A stretch of DNA of 64,000 nucleotides from Rhizobacter sp. SG703 (GCF_012275445.1 NZ_JAAZQK010000002.1:434001-498000); one strand, 5' to 3'. Counted from the first letter of the stretch, positions 8,466 to 18,036 are shown. Numbers and translations are program-made. Notes: a model not told the origin generated them from the sequence alone.

Positions 8466-9662
8466 TCAGCCGTTCAGGTAATTGAACAGCGACAGCTTCT
8501 GAACCATCGTGTACGCCTTGAGCGAGGCATCGTACCCGGTCTGCTGGTTCGCGAAGTCCGAAATTGCGCTCGTCATGTCCAGGTCTTCGGCATCCGAGCG
8601 GGCCGTCTTGCTCGACAGTTTCAGCGAGTCGAGCCGGCCGGTGACGCCGTCGATGCGGTTCAGCGTCTCGCCGACCCGGGTGCGCGCGCCCGAGAGGGTG
8701 GCCATCACCTGGTCGAGGTTGGCCAGGTTGTCCGCATTCGACTGCGCGATCTGCGTACCGCTGCGCAGCGGCGTCTTCAGGTCGGCGATGGCCTTGTCGA
8801 GCGTGTCGAAGACGGTCTGGCTGCTGGTCGACGGCGTCAGCGTGAACTCGTCGAGGTCGGCGGGGTTGCCGGCGATGGTGGCGGCCATGCCGTCGATCTC
8901 GATCGCCTGGCCTGGCTTGAAGGGCATGCCGACCTGCGCGGTCGGCGCGCCGTCCTGCAGGATCGAATAGGTGGTGGCGCCGGCGACCACGCTGAACTGG
9001 ATGCTGTAGGTCGAGCCGGTCAGCGCCGACGGGTTGGTGACGTGGCCGCTGTCGATCCACGCCGTGCCGGTCGCGGTGACGGCGTTGGCGTCGAACACGC
9101 CGTTGCCGGAGCGGGACTGCATCCAGATCTGGTCGCCATTGGTGGTGATCGGCAGCGTTTCGCTGGAGGCCACCACGGCCTCGCCAGTGCCGCCGCGGTA
9201 CACGACGCCGCCGGCGGCGTCGAGGAACGGCGCCTGCCCGCTGCCCTGCCCGCCGAACAGGTAGGTGCCGGCGCCGTCGGCCCGGTTCGCCACTGCGACC
9301 AGCTGCTTGCGCAGCTCGCCGATCTTGTCGGCCAGCCCCTTGCGCTCGGCATCGGTGTAGGTCGCGTTGCCGGCCGCGATCAGCGTCTCGCGCACCTGCT
9401 GCAGCAGGTCGGTCGCATCGCCGAGCGCGCTTTCGGTCAGCGTCATCGCGTTCTTGCTCGCATCGACCGCACGCTGGCCCGCGACGGCACGGTTCTCAGC
9501 CGCGAGCGCCCGCTCGGCGCGCGCGGCCGCCGCCGGGTCGTCGCTCGCACGGTTCACGCGCTTGCCGGTGGTGAGCTGCTCCTGCGCGGCGCTCAGGTTG
9601 TCCTGGCGCGTCATCAGTTGCTGGAGCGAAGCGTCGTAGGAGTTGGCGGTGCTGATTCGCAT
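8466..9662 (-). CDS. flgL: Flagellar hook-associated protein 3 FlgL
   Basis: FlgL forms the second junction ring between hook and filament. The 398-residue product begins MRISTANSYDASLQQL and continues with the flagellin-like helical segment LTTGKRVNRASDDPAAAARA (D0/D1 region). It closes with the C-terminal helix DFANQQTGYDASLKAYTMVQ and ends FNYLNG, typical for FlgL. The middle is a variable D2/D3 region. It follows flgK by 14 bases, in the usual order flgJ-flgK-flgL. Length is in the family's normal range for Burkholderiales. Confidence 0.95.
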   Translation of the reverse strand: MRISTANSYDASLQQLMTRQDNLSAAQEQLTTGKRVNRASDDPAAAARAERALAAENRAVAGQRAVDASKNAMTLTESALGDATDLLQQVRETLIAAGNATYTDAERKGLADKIGELRKQLVAVANRADGAGTYLFGGQGSGQAPFLDAAGGVVYRGGTGEAVVASSETLPITTNGDQIWMQSRSGNGVFDANAVTATGTAWIDSGHVTNPSALTGSTYSIQFSVVAGATTYSILQDGAPTAQVGMPFKPGQAIEIDGMAATIAGNPADLDEFTLTPSTSSQTVFDTLDKAIADLKTPLRSGTQIAQSNADNLANLDQVMATLSGARTRVGETLNRIDGVTGRLDSLKLSSKTARSDAEDLDMTSAISDFANQQTGYDASLKAYTMVQKLSLFNYLNG

Positions 9663-9676
9663 GGGGTGTTTCCTGG

Positions 9677-11644
9677 TCAGCCTGCGGCCGTCTGGAGGAG
9701 CGTGTCGAACACTTGCTGGGCGACCTGCAGCATCTTGGCCGCGGCCTGGTAGCTCTGCTGGTACTGGATCAGCTTGGCGGCCTCTTCATCGAGGTTCACG
9801 CCGGACTTGTTGGCACGTGCCGATTCGGCCTGCGCCGCGGCGGAGTCCGAGATGCTCGACGCCGTCTGCGCGCTCTGCACGCGCACGCCGATGTCGGACA
9901 ACGCACTCGCATACGCATCGGTGATGGTCTTGCCGGGCGTCACCGAGCCGTTGGCCGCGGTGCTGCCGCCGACGATGTTGCGCGTGCCGATGCCGACGAA
10001 GGCCAGCGCATTGCCGTTGTTCGCCTCGGTCGACGTGGTCGGCGCCACCGACAGCGTGTCGCCGCTCTTCGGCACCCCGTTCAGCTTCAGCTCGAAGCCG
10101 TTCAGCGCGATCGGCGAGCCGGCCGTCCAGGTGCCGGTGCCGGTCGACACCTGCGCGCCCGTCGAGTCGAGCAGCTCCCAGTTGTAGTCGCCGGTGTCGG
10201 ACGTGAAGCTGACGTTCGCCGTCAGCGTGCGGTCCAGCGAGGTGCTGACCGCGGCCAGCGATGCCAGCGTCGCCGTGCCCTTGTTGGTGGCGGTGAAGGT
10301 CGCGGTCACCGGCGACGCCGCGGCGATGCCGTTCGGGTCGCTCAACACCGCGCGCATGTCCTTGGCCGCGTCGGCCACCGGCTGCAGCAGCGTGCGGTCG
10401 CCCGCCGCCGAGGTGCCGGCCGTCATCTGGATCGTCATGCCGTCGACGGTGATGCCGGCCGCCATCTGCGCCGCGCTGAACGGGCTGCCGACCGCGGCCG
10501 TGTTGTCCGACAGCCGGGTCAGCGAGTAGTTGGTGCCGTCGAACTGCAATTCGTAGTCGCTCGCCTGCACCTGCGTGGTGTCGGTCAGCGTGACGCCGAA
10601 GGCCGCGTCCCCCGCATTGCTCGCGGCCGGCAGCGAGCGCGGCGCGCCCACCGCGTACAGCGGCGATCCGGGGCCGGCCGGCTTGCCCATGTCGAGGCCG
10701 AGCGACTGCTGCTGGTTGACCGCGCCGCTGATCGCCGCGGCCATCTGGCCGAGCAGGTTGCGCGCGTCGACCAGATCGTCGTTCTGGAAGCGCAGCATGC
10801 CGGAGATCGAGCCGTCGCTCAGCGCGTCCTGCGGGATCATCGACGACAGGCCGCTGCCCACGCTGATGCCCAGCTGCACCTTCGACGGGTCGTAGGGGTC
10901 GGCCACGGTGGTCAGCTTGTTCGCGTTGGCGCCGAGCACCAGCGCCTGGCCGCCGCCGACGAACACGCCGATGCTGCCGTTGTCGGCCTTGATGGTCGTC
11001 ACGCCGATGTAGCCGCTGATCTGGCTGATCAGGTTGTCGCGCTTGTCCAGCAGGTCGTTCGGCGGCTGGCCGGTGCCGTTCAGGGCCTGGATCTGCTCGT
11101 TCAGCTTGCCCACCTGCTGGGCCAGGCTGTTGACGGTGTCGACCGAGCTCCTGATGTCCTGCGTGATGCCGGTCTGGATGCTCTGCAGCTGGTCGCCGGC
11201 GGCGGCGAACTTGTCGGCCAGCTCCTTCGCCCGGGCGATCACGACCTGGCGCGCCGAGGAGTCGGCAGGCTGGTTCGCGACGTCGACGAAGGCGTTCAGC
11301 AGCTCGCCGGCCGAGTAGCCGACGCCCGATTTGCCGGTGCCGAACACCGCCTCGACCTGCTTGAGCTGCTCGGCACGCGCGGCATCGCCGGCGGCCGTGG
11401 CCTTGGTGGCCGAGGCCTGCGTCGTCAGGAAGCTGTTGTACGAGCGCGTGACCGAGGCCACGTTGACGCCCTTGCCGAAGAAGCCGGCGCCGGTGAACTG
11501 GCCCTTCGCGGTCTCCAGCACCACCTGCTGGCGCGAGTAGCCCTCGGTGTTGGCGTTCGCGATGTTGTTGCCGGTGGCTTGCAGCGCCGCGTAGTTGGCG
11601 AACATCGCCCGCGTGCCGATGCCGAGTAGTGCCGAGGAGCTCAT
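9677..11644 (-). CDS. flgK: Flagellar hook-associated protein 1 FlgK
   Basis: FlgK is the first hook-filament junction protein and is exported through the flagellar type III apparatus. The 655-residue protein starts MSSSALLGIGTRAMFANY and carries the rod/hook family N-terminal signature ATGNNIANANTEGYSRQQV. The C-terminus has the matching helix SGVNLDEEAAKLIQYQQSYQ and ends with AQQVFDTLLQTA, which are diagnostic. The central third is Gly/Ala/Thr-rich and variable. It lies 16 bases downstream of flgJ and is co-oriented with the whole flg operon. Length is typical of betaproteobacterial FlgK. Confidence 0.96.
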   Translation of the reverse strand: MSSSALLGIGTRAMFANYAALQATGNNIANANTEGYSRQQVVLETAKGQFTGAGFFGKGVNVASVTRSYNSFLTTQASATKATAAGDAARAEQLKQVEAVFGTGKSGVGYSAGELLNAFVDVANQPADSSARQVVIARAKELADKFAAAGDQLQSIQTGITQDIRSSVDTVNSLAQQVGKLNEQIQALNGTGQPPNDLLDKRDNLISQISGYIGVTTIKADNGSIGVFVGGGQALVLGANANKLTTVADPYDPSKVQLGISVGSGLSSMIPQDALSDGSISGMLRFQNDDLVDARNLLGQMAAAISGAVNQQQSLGLDMGKPAGPGSPLYAVGAPRSLPAASNAGDAAFGVTLTDTTQVQASDYELQFDGTNYSLTRLSDNTAAVGSPFSAAQMAAGITVDGMTIQMTAGTSAAGDRTLLQPVADAAKDMRAVLSDPNGIAAASPVTATFTATNKGTATLASLAAVSTSLDRTLTANVSFTSDTGDYNWELLDSTGAQVSTGTGTWTAGSPIALNGFELKLNGVPKSGDTLSVAPTTSTEANNGNALAFVGIGTRNIVGGSTAANGSVTPGKTITDAYASALSDIGVRVQSAQTASSISDSAAAQAESARANKSGVNLDEEAAKLIQYQQSYQAAAKMLQVAQQVFDTLLQTAAG

Positions 11645-11660
11645 GCGTCGGATCCTTCGC

Positions 11661-12554
11661 TTACGCGGTGGCCCGCTGCAGGCGCAGCGTCGTGTTGATC
11701 ATGTTCGTCAGCTTCTTCGCGTACTCCGGGTCGGTCGCGTAGCCGGCGCGCTGCAGGCCGTGCGCGAAGCCCTGGGCCGAGTTGCCAGCCGCCACCACCT
11801 TCGAGTAGCGCGGGTTGTCCTTCATCAGCTTCGCGTAGTCCTTGAACGACTCCTCGTAGCTGGCATAGGCGCGGAACCTGGCCTGCACCTTGTGCGGCTG
11901 GCCGTTGACGACCTCGGTGGTCGTGACCGTCGTGGTCGGGCCGGTCCAGTCCTTGCCGGCCTTGATGCCGAACAGGTTGAACGAGCTGCTGCCGTCGGCA
12001 TTCCTGATCTCGTGCCGGCCCCAGCCGGATTCATGCGCCGCCTGCGCGACCATGAAGGTGGCCGGGATGCCGGTCTCGGCTTCGGCCGCCTTCGCGGCGC
12101 TGTCGTGCAGCTTCAGGAAGCCGACCTGGCGTTCCTTGCCCTGCAGCGCGGCCGGCAGCGGCGCGGTGCCGGTCTGGCCGGTGGCGGCCACCGTCTGCGC
12201 CGACGCGGCGTCTTTCGCCATGTTGGCCAGCGGCTCGCCGAGCTGGCGCTCCAGGTGCTTCGCGATCATCTCCGACAGCCCGCCCGGCCGGCCGCTCAGC
12301 GACTGCGCGAGCTGCGTGTCCAGCAATTCGGTGCCCATCTGCGTGCCGGAGTTCTCGAGCATCCCCGAGCTCAGCGTCGCCTGCCGCATGCTCTTCATCA
12401 GCTGCTGCATGAAGAGGCCCTCGAACTGCTTCGCGGTCTCCTTGATCGCGGCCTTCGGGTCCTTCGACGCGCTGTAGCGCAGCGCATCGACGCCCTTGGT
12501 GTCGCTCGCGAGGCTCTGGCCCTGCAGGCCGGGTTGGATCGGGTTGATCGCCAT
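11661..12554 (-). CDS. flgJ: Flagellar rod assembly protein / peptidoglycan hydrolase FlgJ
   Basis: FlgJ caps the growing rod and opens the peptidoglycan layer for it. The 297-residue product has both known parts: an N-terminal rod-cap domain (residues about 35-110, KQFEGLFMQQLMKSMR), and a C-terminal GH73-type hydrolase domain from about residue 150 with the catalytic Glu in AQAAHESGWGRHE and the substrate-groove motif FNLFGIKAG. The start codon overlaps the end of flgI (12554 is shared), indicating translational coupling. The bifunctional form is usual in beta- and gammaproteobacteria. Confidence 0.95.
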   Translation of the reverse strand: MAINPIQPGLQGQSLASDTKGVDALRYSASKDPKAAIKETAKQFEGLFMQQLMKSMRQATLSSGMLENSGTQMGTELLDTQLAQSLSGRPGGLSEMIAKHLERQLGEPLANMAKDAASAQTVAATGQTGTAPLPAALQGKERQVGFLKLHDSAAKAAEAETGIPATFMVAQAAHESGWGRHEIRNADGSSSFNLFGIKAGKDWTGPTTTVTTTEVVNGQPHKVQARFRAYASYEESFKDYAKLMKDNPRYSKVVAAGNSAQGFAHGLQRAGYATDPEYAKKLTNMINTTLRLQRATA

Positions 12555-13702
12555 CAGATCACCTCGAGTTCAGCGTTGAGGGCGCCGGCGGTCTTCATCG
12601 CCTGCAGGATCGCCAGCAGGTCCATCGGCGTCGCGCCGAGCGCGCTCAGCGCCTTCACCACGTCGGCCAGCTTCGCGCTGGCCGGCAGCTGGATCAGCGC
12701 GCCGGGCTCCTGCTTGATCGTGATGTCGGCCTTTTCCTTCGCCACCGTCGTGCCGCCGCTGGACAGCGGCGACGGCTGGCTGATCACCGGCGTGGTGCTG
12801 ATCGTCACCGACAGGTTGCCGTGCGCGACCGCGCAGGCGCTCAGCGTGACGGTCTGGTTCATCACCACCGAGCCGGTGCGTGCGTTGATCACCACCTTGG
12901 CGGCCGGTGCCGCCAGCTCCAGCGGCAGGTTCTCGATGTCGGCCAGGAAGCCGACCCGCGCGTCCGGCGAGGCCGGCATGCGCACGCGCACGACGCGCCC
13001 GTCGATCGCGTGGGCGGTGTCGGCGCCCATCTTCGCGTTGATGGTGCGTGCCACTTCGCGCGCGGTGCTGAAGTCGCTGGCGTTCAGGTCCAGCTGCAGG
13101 AACTCGCCCTGGTTCAGCGGCGTGGCCACCGCGCGTTCGACCGTCGCGCCCTCGGGCACCCGGCCGGCGCTCAGGTGGTTGATCTGCACCTTGGAGCCGG
13201 CCGCCGACGCACCGGCGCCGCCGACGATCAGGTTGCCCTGCGCGAGCGCGTAGATCTGGCCGTCGGCGCCCTTCAGCGGCGTCGCGATCAGCGTGCCGCC
13301 GCGCAGCGACTTGGCATTGCCCATCGACGACACGTTGATGTCGATCGTCTGGCCCGGCTGCGCGAACGGCGGCAGCTGCGCCGTCACCATCACCGCGGCG
13401 ACGTTCTTGACCTGCATCGTGGTGCCCGGCGGCACGGTCACGCCCATCTGCTGCAGCAGCGCGTTCAGGCTCTGCTGCGTGAAGGGGGTGGAGGTGGTCT
13501 GGTCGCCGGTGCCGTCGAGGCCGACGACGAGGCCGTAGCCGACCAACTGGTTGGCGCGCACGCCCTGGACGGCGGCGACTTCCTTGATGCGGGCCGCCTG
13601 CGACGGCATCGGCCACCACAGCGCGGCGCTGGCCGCGACGACCGTCAGGCTGATCAGCAGCCGCAGGAGCTTTTCGGTGACGGTGGCGTGGTTGGTTTGC
13701 AT
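12554..13702 (-). CDS. flgI: Flagellar P-ring protein FlgI
   Basis: FlgI assembles in the periplasm into the P-ring that acts as a bushing for the rod. The 382-residue precursor has a rather long N-terminal region followed by a hydrophobic signal segment (LLISLTVVAASAALWWP) and likely cleavage after PSQA. The mature start ARIKEVAAVQGVRANQLVGY and the following GLVVGLDGTGDQT are strongly conserved in FlgI. The C-terminus, ALGATPMDLLAILQAMKTAG, is also typical. It is separated from flgH by 39 bases and overlaps flgJ by one base. Confidence 0.96.
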   Translation of the reverse strand: MQTNHATVTEKLLRLLISLTVVAASAALWWPMPSQAARIKEVAAVQGVRANQLVGYGLVVGLDGTGDQTTSTPFTQQSLNALLQQMGVTVPPGTTMQVKNVAAVMVTAQLPPFAQPGQTIDINVSSMGNAKSLRGGTLIATPLKGADGQIYALAQGNLIVGGAGASAAGSKVQINHLSAGRVPEGATVERAVATPLNQGEFLQLDLNASDFSTAREVARTINAKMGADTAHAIDGRVVRVRMPASPDARVGFLADIENLPLELAAPAAKVVINARTGSVVMNQTVTLSACAVAHGNLSVTISTTPVISQPSPLSSGGTTVAKEKADITIKQEPGALIQLPASAKLADVVKALSALGATPMDLLAILQAMKTAGALNAELEVI

Positions 13703-13741
13703 ATCGGCTTCATCGCAGGATGAAACCGATTCTGAGCAAAC

Positions 13742-14410
13742 TTAAATCGGCAGAACGTTCAAAAAGAACCGCCCGAGCCAGCCTATTCCCTGGGCATCGG
13801 CTTGCGCGCCACGGCCGCGGTGCTCGATGCGCACGTTGGCGATCTGCGCCGACGCGACGCTGTTGCCCGGCTGGATCGCCCGCGGGTCGACCTGGCCCGA
13901 GAAGCGCAGCACGTCGACGTTCTGGTTCACGCCGATCTGCTTCTCGCCGGCCACCACCAGGTGGCCGTTCGACAGGACTTCCGTCACGGTCGCGGTGATG
14001 ATCCCGGAGAAATCGTTGGTGTTCTCGGTGCTGCCCTTGCCGGCGAAGGTGTTGGCCGAGTTGCCGGCCGCGTTCGAGCGCAGCAGCGCGTTCGGGTTCA
14101 CCAGCGGCAGCGCGCTGACGCCGGCGGCCACCGAGCCGCTCTTGTCGATCGTGCTGGTGCTCTTCTGGCTGGCCGAGACCTTTTCCACGATCTGCACCGT
14201 CAGCGTGTCGCCGACGAGCCGCGCGCGGTAGTCCTCGAACAGCGGCCGGTACTGGCCCGACTGGAAGATCGAGCCGTTGTTGACCGACGGCGCCGCGACC
14301 GCTTCCGGCCGCGCACGCGTCGGTTCGGCCACGTCGACCTTGGGCAGCGGATAGAGCGTGCTGCAGCCGGCGAGCAGGGCCGGCACGGCGAGAAGGGCGA
14401 ATCGCTTCAT
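13742..14410 (-). CDS. flgH: Flagellar L-ring lipoprotein FlgH
   Basis: FlgH forms the outer-membrane L-ring around the rod. The ATG at 14410 is chosen because it gives a lipoprotein signal peptide, MKRFALLAVPALLAGC, with Cys16 as the lipidation site; the frame itself runs on upstream inside flgG. The 222-residue product contains the family signatures GSIFQSGQYRPLFEDYRARLVGD shortened here to its two ends, then VVAGEKQIGVNQ and a C-terminus ending WLGRFFLNVLPI. It starts 8 bases after the flgG stop in the normal order flgG-flgH-flgI. Confidence 0.95.
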   Translation of the reverse strand: MKRFALLAVPALLAGCSTLYPLPKVDVAEPTRARPEAVAAPSVNNGSIFQSGQYRPLFEDYRARLVGDTLTVQIVEKVSASQKSTSTIDKSGSVAAGVSALPLVNPNALLRSNAAGNSANTFAGKGSTENTNDFSGIITATVTEVLSNGHLVVAGEKQIGVNQNVDVLRFSGQVDPRAIQPGNSVASAQIANVRIEHRGRGAQADAQGIGWLGRFFLNVLPI

Positions 14411-14418
14411 GACGGTGT

Positions 14419-15201
14419 TCAGAGTTGGCTCAATTTCTGGAGCATCTGGTCGGAGGTGGTGATCGCCTTCGAGTTCAGTTCGTAGGCGCGCTGGGTCTGG
14501 ATCATCGAGACCAGTTCCTCGACCGGGTTGACGTTCGAGGTCTCGACGAAGCCTTGCTGGACGAGGCCCAGGCCGTTCAGCCCCGGCGTGCCGGCGCTCG
14601 GCGTGCCCGAAGCCGCGGTCTCGGTGAACAGGTTCTGCCCCTTCGGCTCCAGGCCGGCCGGGTTGATGAAGTTCGTCAGCTGCATCTGGCCGACGGTCTG
14701 CGGGGCCGACTGGCCCGGCAGCGTCACCGTGACGGTGCCGTCGTTGCCGATGCTCACGCTCTGCGCATTGGCCGGGATCGTGATGCCGGGCTGCACGGTG
14801 TAGCCGTTGTTGGTCACCAGCTTGCCGGTCGAGTCGACCTGGAACGAGCCGTCGCGGGTGTACGCGTTGGTGCCGTCGGGCATCTGGATCTCGAAGAAGC
14901 CGCTGCCGCGCACCGCCACGTCGAGCGTGTTGCCGCTCTGCTGCAGGTTGCCCTGGCTGAAGCTGCGCGAGGTCGCGACCGCGCGCGTGCCCAGGCCCAC
15001 CTGGTAGCCGGTGGGCAGCGTGGTCTGCTCGCTGCTGTTGGAGCCGGCCTGGCGCAGGTTCTGGTACATCAGGTCCTCGAACACCACGTGCGACTTCTTG
15101 TAGCCGTTGGTGGCCGAGTTGGCGAGGTTGTGCGAGATGGCGTCCAGCTGGGCCTGCTGGGCCTCCATGCCGGACTTGGCCGTCCACAGTGAATTCAACA
15201 T
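14419..15201 (-). CDS. flgG: Flagellar distal rod protein FlgG
   Basis: FlgG builds the distal rod that crosses the peptidoglycan and outer membrane. The 260-residue protein opens [16 protein letters not shown] and carries the rod-family signature [19 protein letters not shown]. Its C-terminus, [20 protein letters not shown] followed by [14 protein letters not shown], is the usual FlgG ending. Length matches the canonical 260-262 residues exactly. It is 29 bases from flgF and 8 bases from flgH. Confidence 0.97.
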   Translation of the reverse strand: MLNSLWTAKSGMEAQQAQLDAISHNLANSATNGYKKSHVVFEDLMYQNLRQAGSNSSEQTTLPTGYQVGLGTRAVATSRSFSQGNLQQSGNTLDVAVRGSGFFEIQMPDGTNAYTRDGSFQVDSTGKLVTNNGYTVQPGITIPANAQSVSIGNDGTVTVTLPGQSAPQTVGQMQLTNFINPAGLEPKGQNLFTETAASGTPSAGTPGLNGLGLVQQGFVETSNVNPVEELVSMIQTQRAYELNSKAITTSDQMLQKLSQL

Positions 15202-15230
15202 GGTGGGGTTCCTTCAGGTTCCGGGGAGGA

Positions 15231-15962
15231 TCAATTCATCGACAGCAGCTGCGCGGCGGCCTTCTCGTCGCCCTCCGCGGTCTGCAGCATCTTCATCTGC
15301 GATTCGAACTGGCGCGCCGCGGCGATCATCGACACCATGGTCTCGATCGGGCTGACGTTCGAGCCTTCGAGCGCACCGTCCTGCACGCGGGCAGCCGGGT
15401 CGGCCTGCAGGTCGCCGCCGGGGGCGCGGAACAGGCCGTCGGTGCCGCGTTCGAGCGGTGTGTCTGCGCTGGCGGTCACCAGCTTCAGCTTGCCGACCGC
15501 GGTGATCTTGCCGTCGACGCCCTTGGCGCTGACGGTGCCGTCGGCGCCGATCGAGATCGCGGTGTTGGCCGGCACCTGGATCGGGCCGCCGTCGCCGAGC
15601 ACCGGCAGGCCGCTGCGGGTGGTCAGCGTGCCGTCGGCGGTGATGTCGAGCGAGCCGCCGCGGGTGTAGCCCTCGGTGCCGTCGAGTGCCTGCACCGACA
15701 GCCAGCTGTTGCCCTTCACCGCCACGTCGAGGTTGCGGCCGGTGGCCGTGACCGGGCCCGGCGTCGCGTCGTAACCCGGCGTGGTCTCGAGCGCATAGAC
15801 GCGGGTGCTGGCGCCGCTGCCGAGCACCGGCACTGCGCGGAACGCCGCCAGCTCGGACTTGAAGCCCGGCGTCGATGCGTTCGCGAGGTTGTGCGACAGC
15901 GTGTCCTGCCGCTGCATCATGGCCTTCGCGCCCGACATCGACAGGTAGATCATCCGGTCCAT
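15231..15962 (-). CDS. flgF: Flagellar proximal rod protein FlgF
   Basis: FlgF is a proximal rod subunit. The 243-residue product begins MDRMIYLSMSGAKAMMQRQD, has the signature LSHNLANASTPGFKSELA and ends with a rod/hook C-terminal helix (SNVSPIETMVSMIAAARQFE). A GAGGGG ribosome binding site sits six bases before the ATG. The 122-base gap to flgE is wider than elsewhere in the operon and contains a palindromic repeat (15991-16043). Confidence 0.95.
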   Translation of the reverse strand: MDRMIYLSMSGAKAMMQRQDTLSHNLANASTPGFKSELAAFRAVPVLGSGASTRVYALETTPGYDATPGPVTATGRNLDVAVKGNSWLSVQALDGTEGYTRGGSLDITADGTLTTRSGLPVLGDGGPIQVPANTAISIGADGTVSAKGVDGKITAVGKLKLVTASADTPLERGTDGLFRAPGGDLQADPAARVQDGALEGSNVSPIETMVSMIAAARQFESQMKMLQTAEGDEKAAAQLLSMN

Positions 15963-15990
15963 GACAACCCCTCGTCGGTTGAGTACAACC

Positions 15991-16043
15991 GCCGACCCCC
16001 CGAGGGGATGCCGGCCGGCTTGGGAGCGGCCCGGCGCTCGGCC
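15991..16043 (-). repeat. Palindromic intergenic repeat, family A copy 1 (flgE-flgF gap)
   Basis: A 53-base GC-rich element lies inside the flg operon. Its reverse complement, running from GGCCGAGCGCCGGGCCGC to CCCCTCGGGGGGTCGGC, matches 50012-50064 over the same 53 bases with only a few differences. It contains internal palindromes (GCCGGC, CCCCTCGGGG-like) that could form a hairpin in the flgE-flgF transcript. Such short repeats are scattered in many Burkholderiales genomes. Confidence 0.8.
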
Positions 16044-16084
16044 GGCTGCACGTTGGGTGACATCGCTGTCTATGCCTCAGCGAA

Positions 16085-17347
16085 TTACCGCAGGCTGACC
16101 AGCGTCTGCAGCACCTGGTCCTGCGTCTTGATGGTCTGCGCGTTGGCCTGGTAGGTGCGTTGCGCAGTCATCATGTTGACGAGCTCGGCGGTCAGGTCGA
16201 CGTTCGATTCCTCCAACGCGCCCGACTGCAGCACGCCCATGTTGCCTTCCGAAGGCACGCCCAGGATCGGGTCGCCCGACTCGTAGCTGCGCGACCAGTT
16301 GTTGCCGCCGAGCGGCTTCAGGCCCTGCGCGTTGCGGAAGTTCGCGAGCTCCATCTGGCCGGCCGGCTTCGACTGGCCGTTCGAATACGTCGCCATCACG
16401 ATGCCGTTGTCCTCGATCGACAGGCCCGACAGCTGGCCCGGCGCGTAGCCGTCCTGCTTCAGGTCGGTCACGCCGAAGCCGGCGCCGTACTGCGTCGCGC
16501 TGCCCAGGTCGAGCTGCACGCCGGGGATCGCCAGCGTCTCGGCACCGGCGGCATTGGTCGTCGCCGGGATGTCCAGCGTCACCGCGCCGACCGGGGCGGT
16601 CGGGTTGCCGCCGTTGGTCGGGAACTGCAGCGTCGTGACCGGGGCCGGGTCGCCGGCGCCGTCGACCGCCAGCGAGGTGCCGTTGGCCGTCACGTAGACG
16701 TTCCACTGGTCGGTGCCGGCCTTCTGGAAGTAGTAGGTCAGCGCGACGTCCTGGCCCTTCGCGTCGTAGACGGTCAGCGAGGTCGCGTTGTTGTAGGTCT
16801 TCGCATCGGTCAGGTTGATCTGCGGCGTGGTCGCCGGCAGCGTCGTCGCGGCCCGCGAGTCGAGGTTCATCTCGAGCGTGATGTTCTTCGTCGCGGCCGG
16901 GTCGATGCCGGCGGTCGGCAGCTGCAGCGGCACGGCCTGGCCGGGCTGGATGGTGCCGGTTCCGTCGGCCTTGTAGCCCATCAGCTTGAGCCCGCCGTTG
17001 CTGACGATGTAGCCGTCCTTGTTGACCTGGAACTGGCCGTTGCGGGAGTACACCGTGGTGCCGTTGTCGTTCAGCTGGAAGAAGCCCGAGCCGTTGATCG
17101 CCACGTCGAGCGAGCTTTCGGTGGTGGTGATGCTGCCCTGCGAGAACTGCTGCGTCACCGCGGCCAGGTTCACGCCGATGCCGATCTTGTTGGCACCGGA
17201 GCCGTTCATCGCGGCGGCGTACATGTCGGAGAACTCGGCGCGCGAGGCCTTCGCGCCGAAGGTGTTGGCGTTGGCGACGTTGTTGCCGATGACTTCGAGG
17301 TTCTTGCTCGAAGCGTTCAGACCGGAGAGACCTTGCTGGAAGCCCAT
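16085..17347 (-). CDS. flgE: Flagellar hook protein FlgE
   Basis: FlgE polymerises into the hook, the universal joint of the flagellum. The 420-residue product starts MGFQQGLSGLNASSKNLEV and has the signature IGNNVANANTFGAKASRAEF. The C-terminal helix, LEESNVDLTAELVNMMTAQR, followed by TYQANAQTIKTQDQVLQTLV, is diagnostic of FlgE. The central D1/D2 region is Thr/Gly-rich. It follows flgD by ten bases. Length is normal for betaproteobacteria. Confidence 0.97.
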   Translation of the reverse strand: MGFQQGLSGLNASSKNLEVIGNNVANANTFGAKASRAEFSDMYAAAMNGSGANKIGIGVNLAAVTQQFSQGSITTTESSLDVAINGSGFFQLNDNGTTVYSRNGQFQVNKDGYIVSNGGLKLMGYKADGTGTIQPGQAVPLQLPTAGIDPAATKNITLEMNLDSRAATTLPATTPQINLTDAKTYNNATSLTVYDAKGQDVALTYYFQKAGTDQWNVYVTANGTSLAVDGAGDPAPVTTLQFPTNGGNPTAPVGAVTLDIPATTNAAGAETLAIPGVQLDLGSATQYGAGFGVTDLKQDGYAPGQLSGLSIEDNGIVMATYSNGQSKPAGQMELANFRNAQGLKPLGGNNWSRSYESGDPILGVPSEGNMGVLQSGALEESNVDLTAELVNMMTAQRTYQANAQTIKTQDQVLQTLVSLR

Positions 17348-17357
17348 GGTGGTGTCC

Positions 17358-18011
17358 TTAGTTGAATGCCTTGACCTGGTCGTAGGTGACGCCGCCGGCC
17401 TTCTCGAGGTCCAGCACCAGGCTGTTGTTGGCCGTGCTGATCGCGTTGACCTTGTCGCGCATCAGGGCGGTGCTCTTGAGGGTGTTGGCCCCGCTCGTGG
17501 CCGTGACCTTGAAGGTGATGCCGCTGCTGTTGTCGTAAGCGCCGGCGTCCCAGTCGAAGCTGTGCATGCCGCTGCTCTGCGCGCCGAGGTTCAGCGTCTG
17601 CAGCGTCTGGCCGGCGGCGTTCTGCACCTCGATCTTCACGTTGTCGGCGGCGGCATCGATCTGGAAGCCGCCCTGGCCGACCTTGTCGGCGATGTCCATC
17701 TTGTTGCCCGGCACGATCACCTCGCGGCCGACCAGCGAGGCGCCCTGCACCGCCTGCATCTGCAGGAACTGCGTCGACAGGCTGCCGACCGTGCCGTTCA
17801 GCTTCTCGATGCCGCTGACGGTGTTGATCTGCGCGATCTGGCTGGTGACTTGCGCGTTGTCCATCGGGTTCAGCGGGTCCTGGTTCTGCATCTGCGCGAC
17901 CAGCAGCTTCAGGAAGCGCTCCGAGCTCTCGGCCGCGGTGGTCGCGCTCGGGTCGGTGGTCGACTTGGTGTTCAGCGCGGTGTAGTTGTTGGTGACGGTG
18001 TCGACGGCCAT
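17358..18011 (-). CDS. flgD: Flagellar hook assembly scaffolding protein FlgD
   Basis: FlgD is the hook-capping protein needed for FlgE polymerisation and is discarded once the hook is complete. The 217-residue product has the conserved N-terminal export and cap region FLKLLVAQMQNQDPLNPMDN, followed by AQINTVSGIEKLN. A C-terminal Tudor/Fn3-like part (residues about 90-215) contains the hallmark SFDWDAGAYDN. It lies between flgC and flgE at short spacing, as in other flg operons. Confidence 0.96.
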   Translation of the reverse strand: MAVDTVTNNYTALNTKSTTDPSATTAAESSERFLKLLVAQMQNQDPLNPMDNAQVTSQIAQINTVSGIEKLNGTVGSLSTQFLQMQAVQGASLVGREVIVPGNKMDIADKVGQGGFQIDAAADNVKIEVQNAAGQTLQTLNLGAQSSGMHSFDWDAGAYDNSSGITFKVTATSGANTLKSTALMRDKVNAISTANNSLVLDLEKAGGVTYDQVKAFN

Positions 18012-18036
18012 GGTGTGCTCTCGGTTTCAGTCGGGC

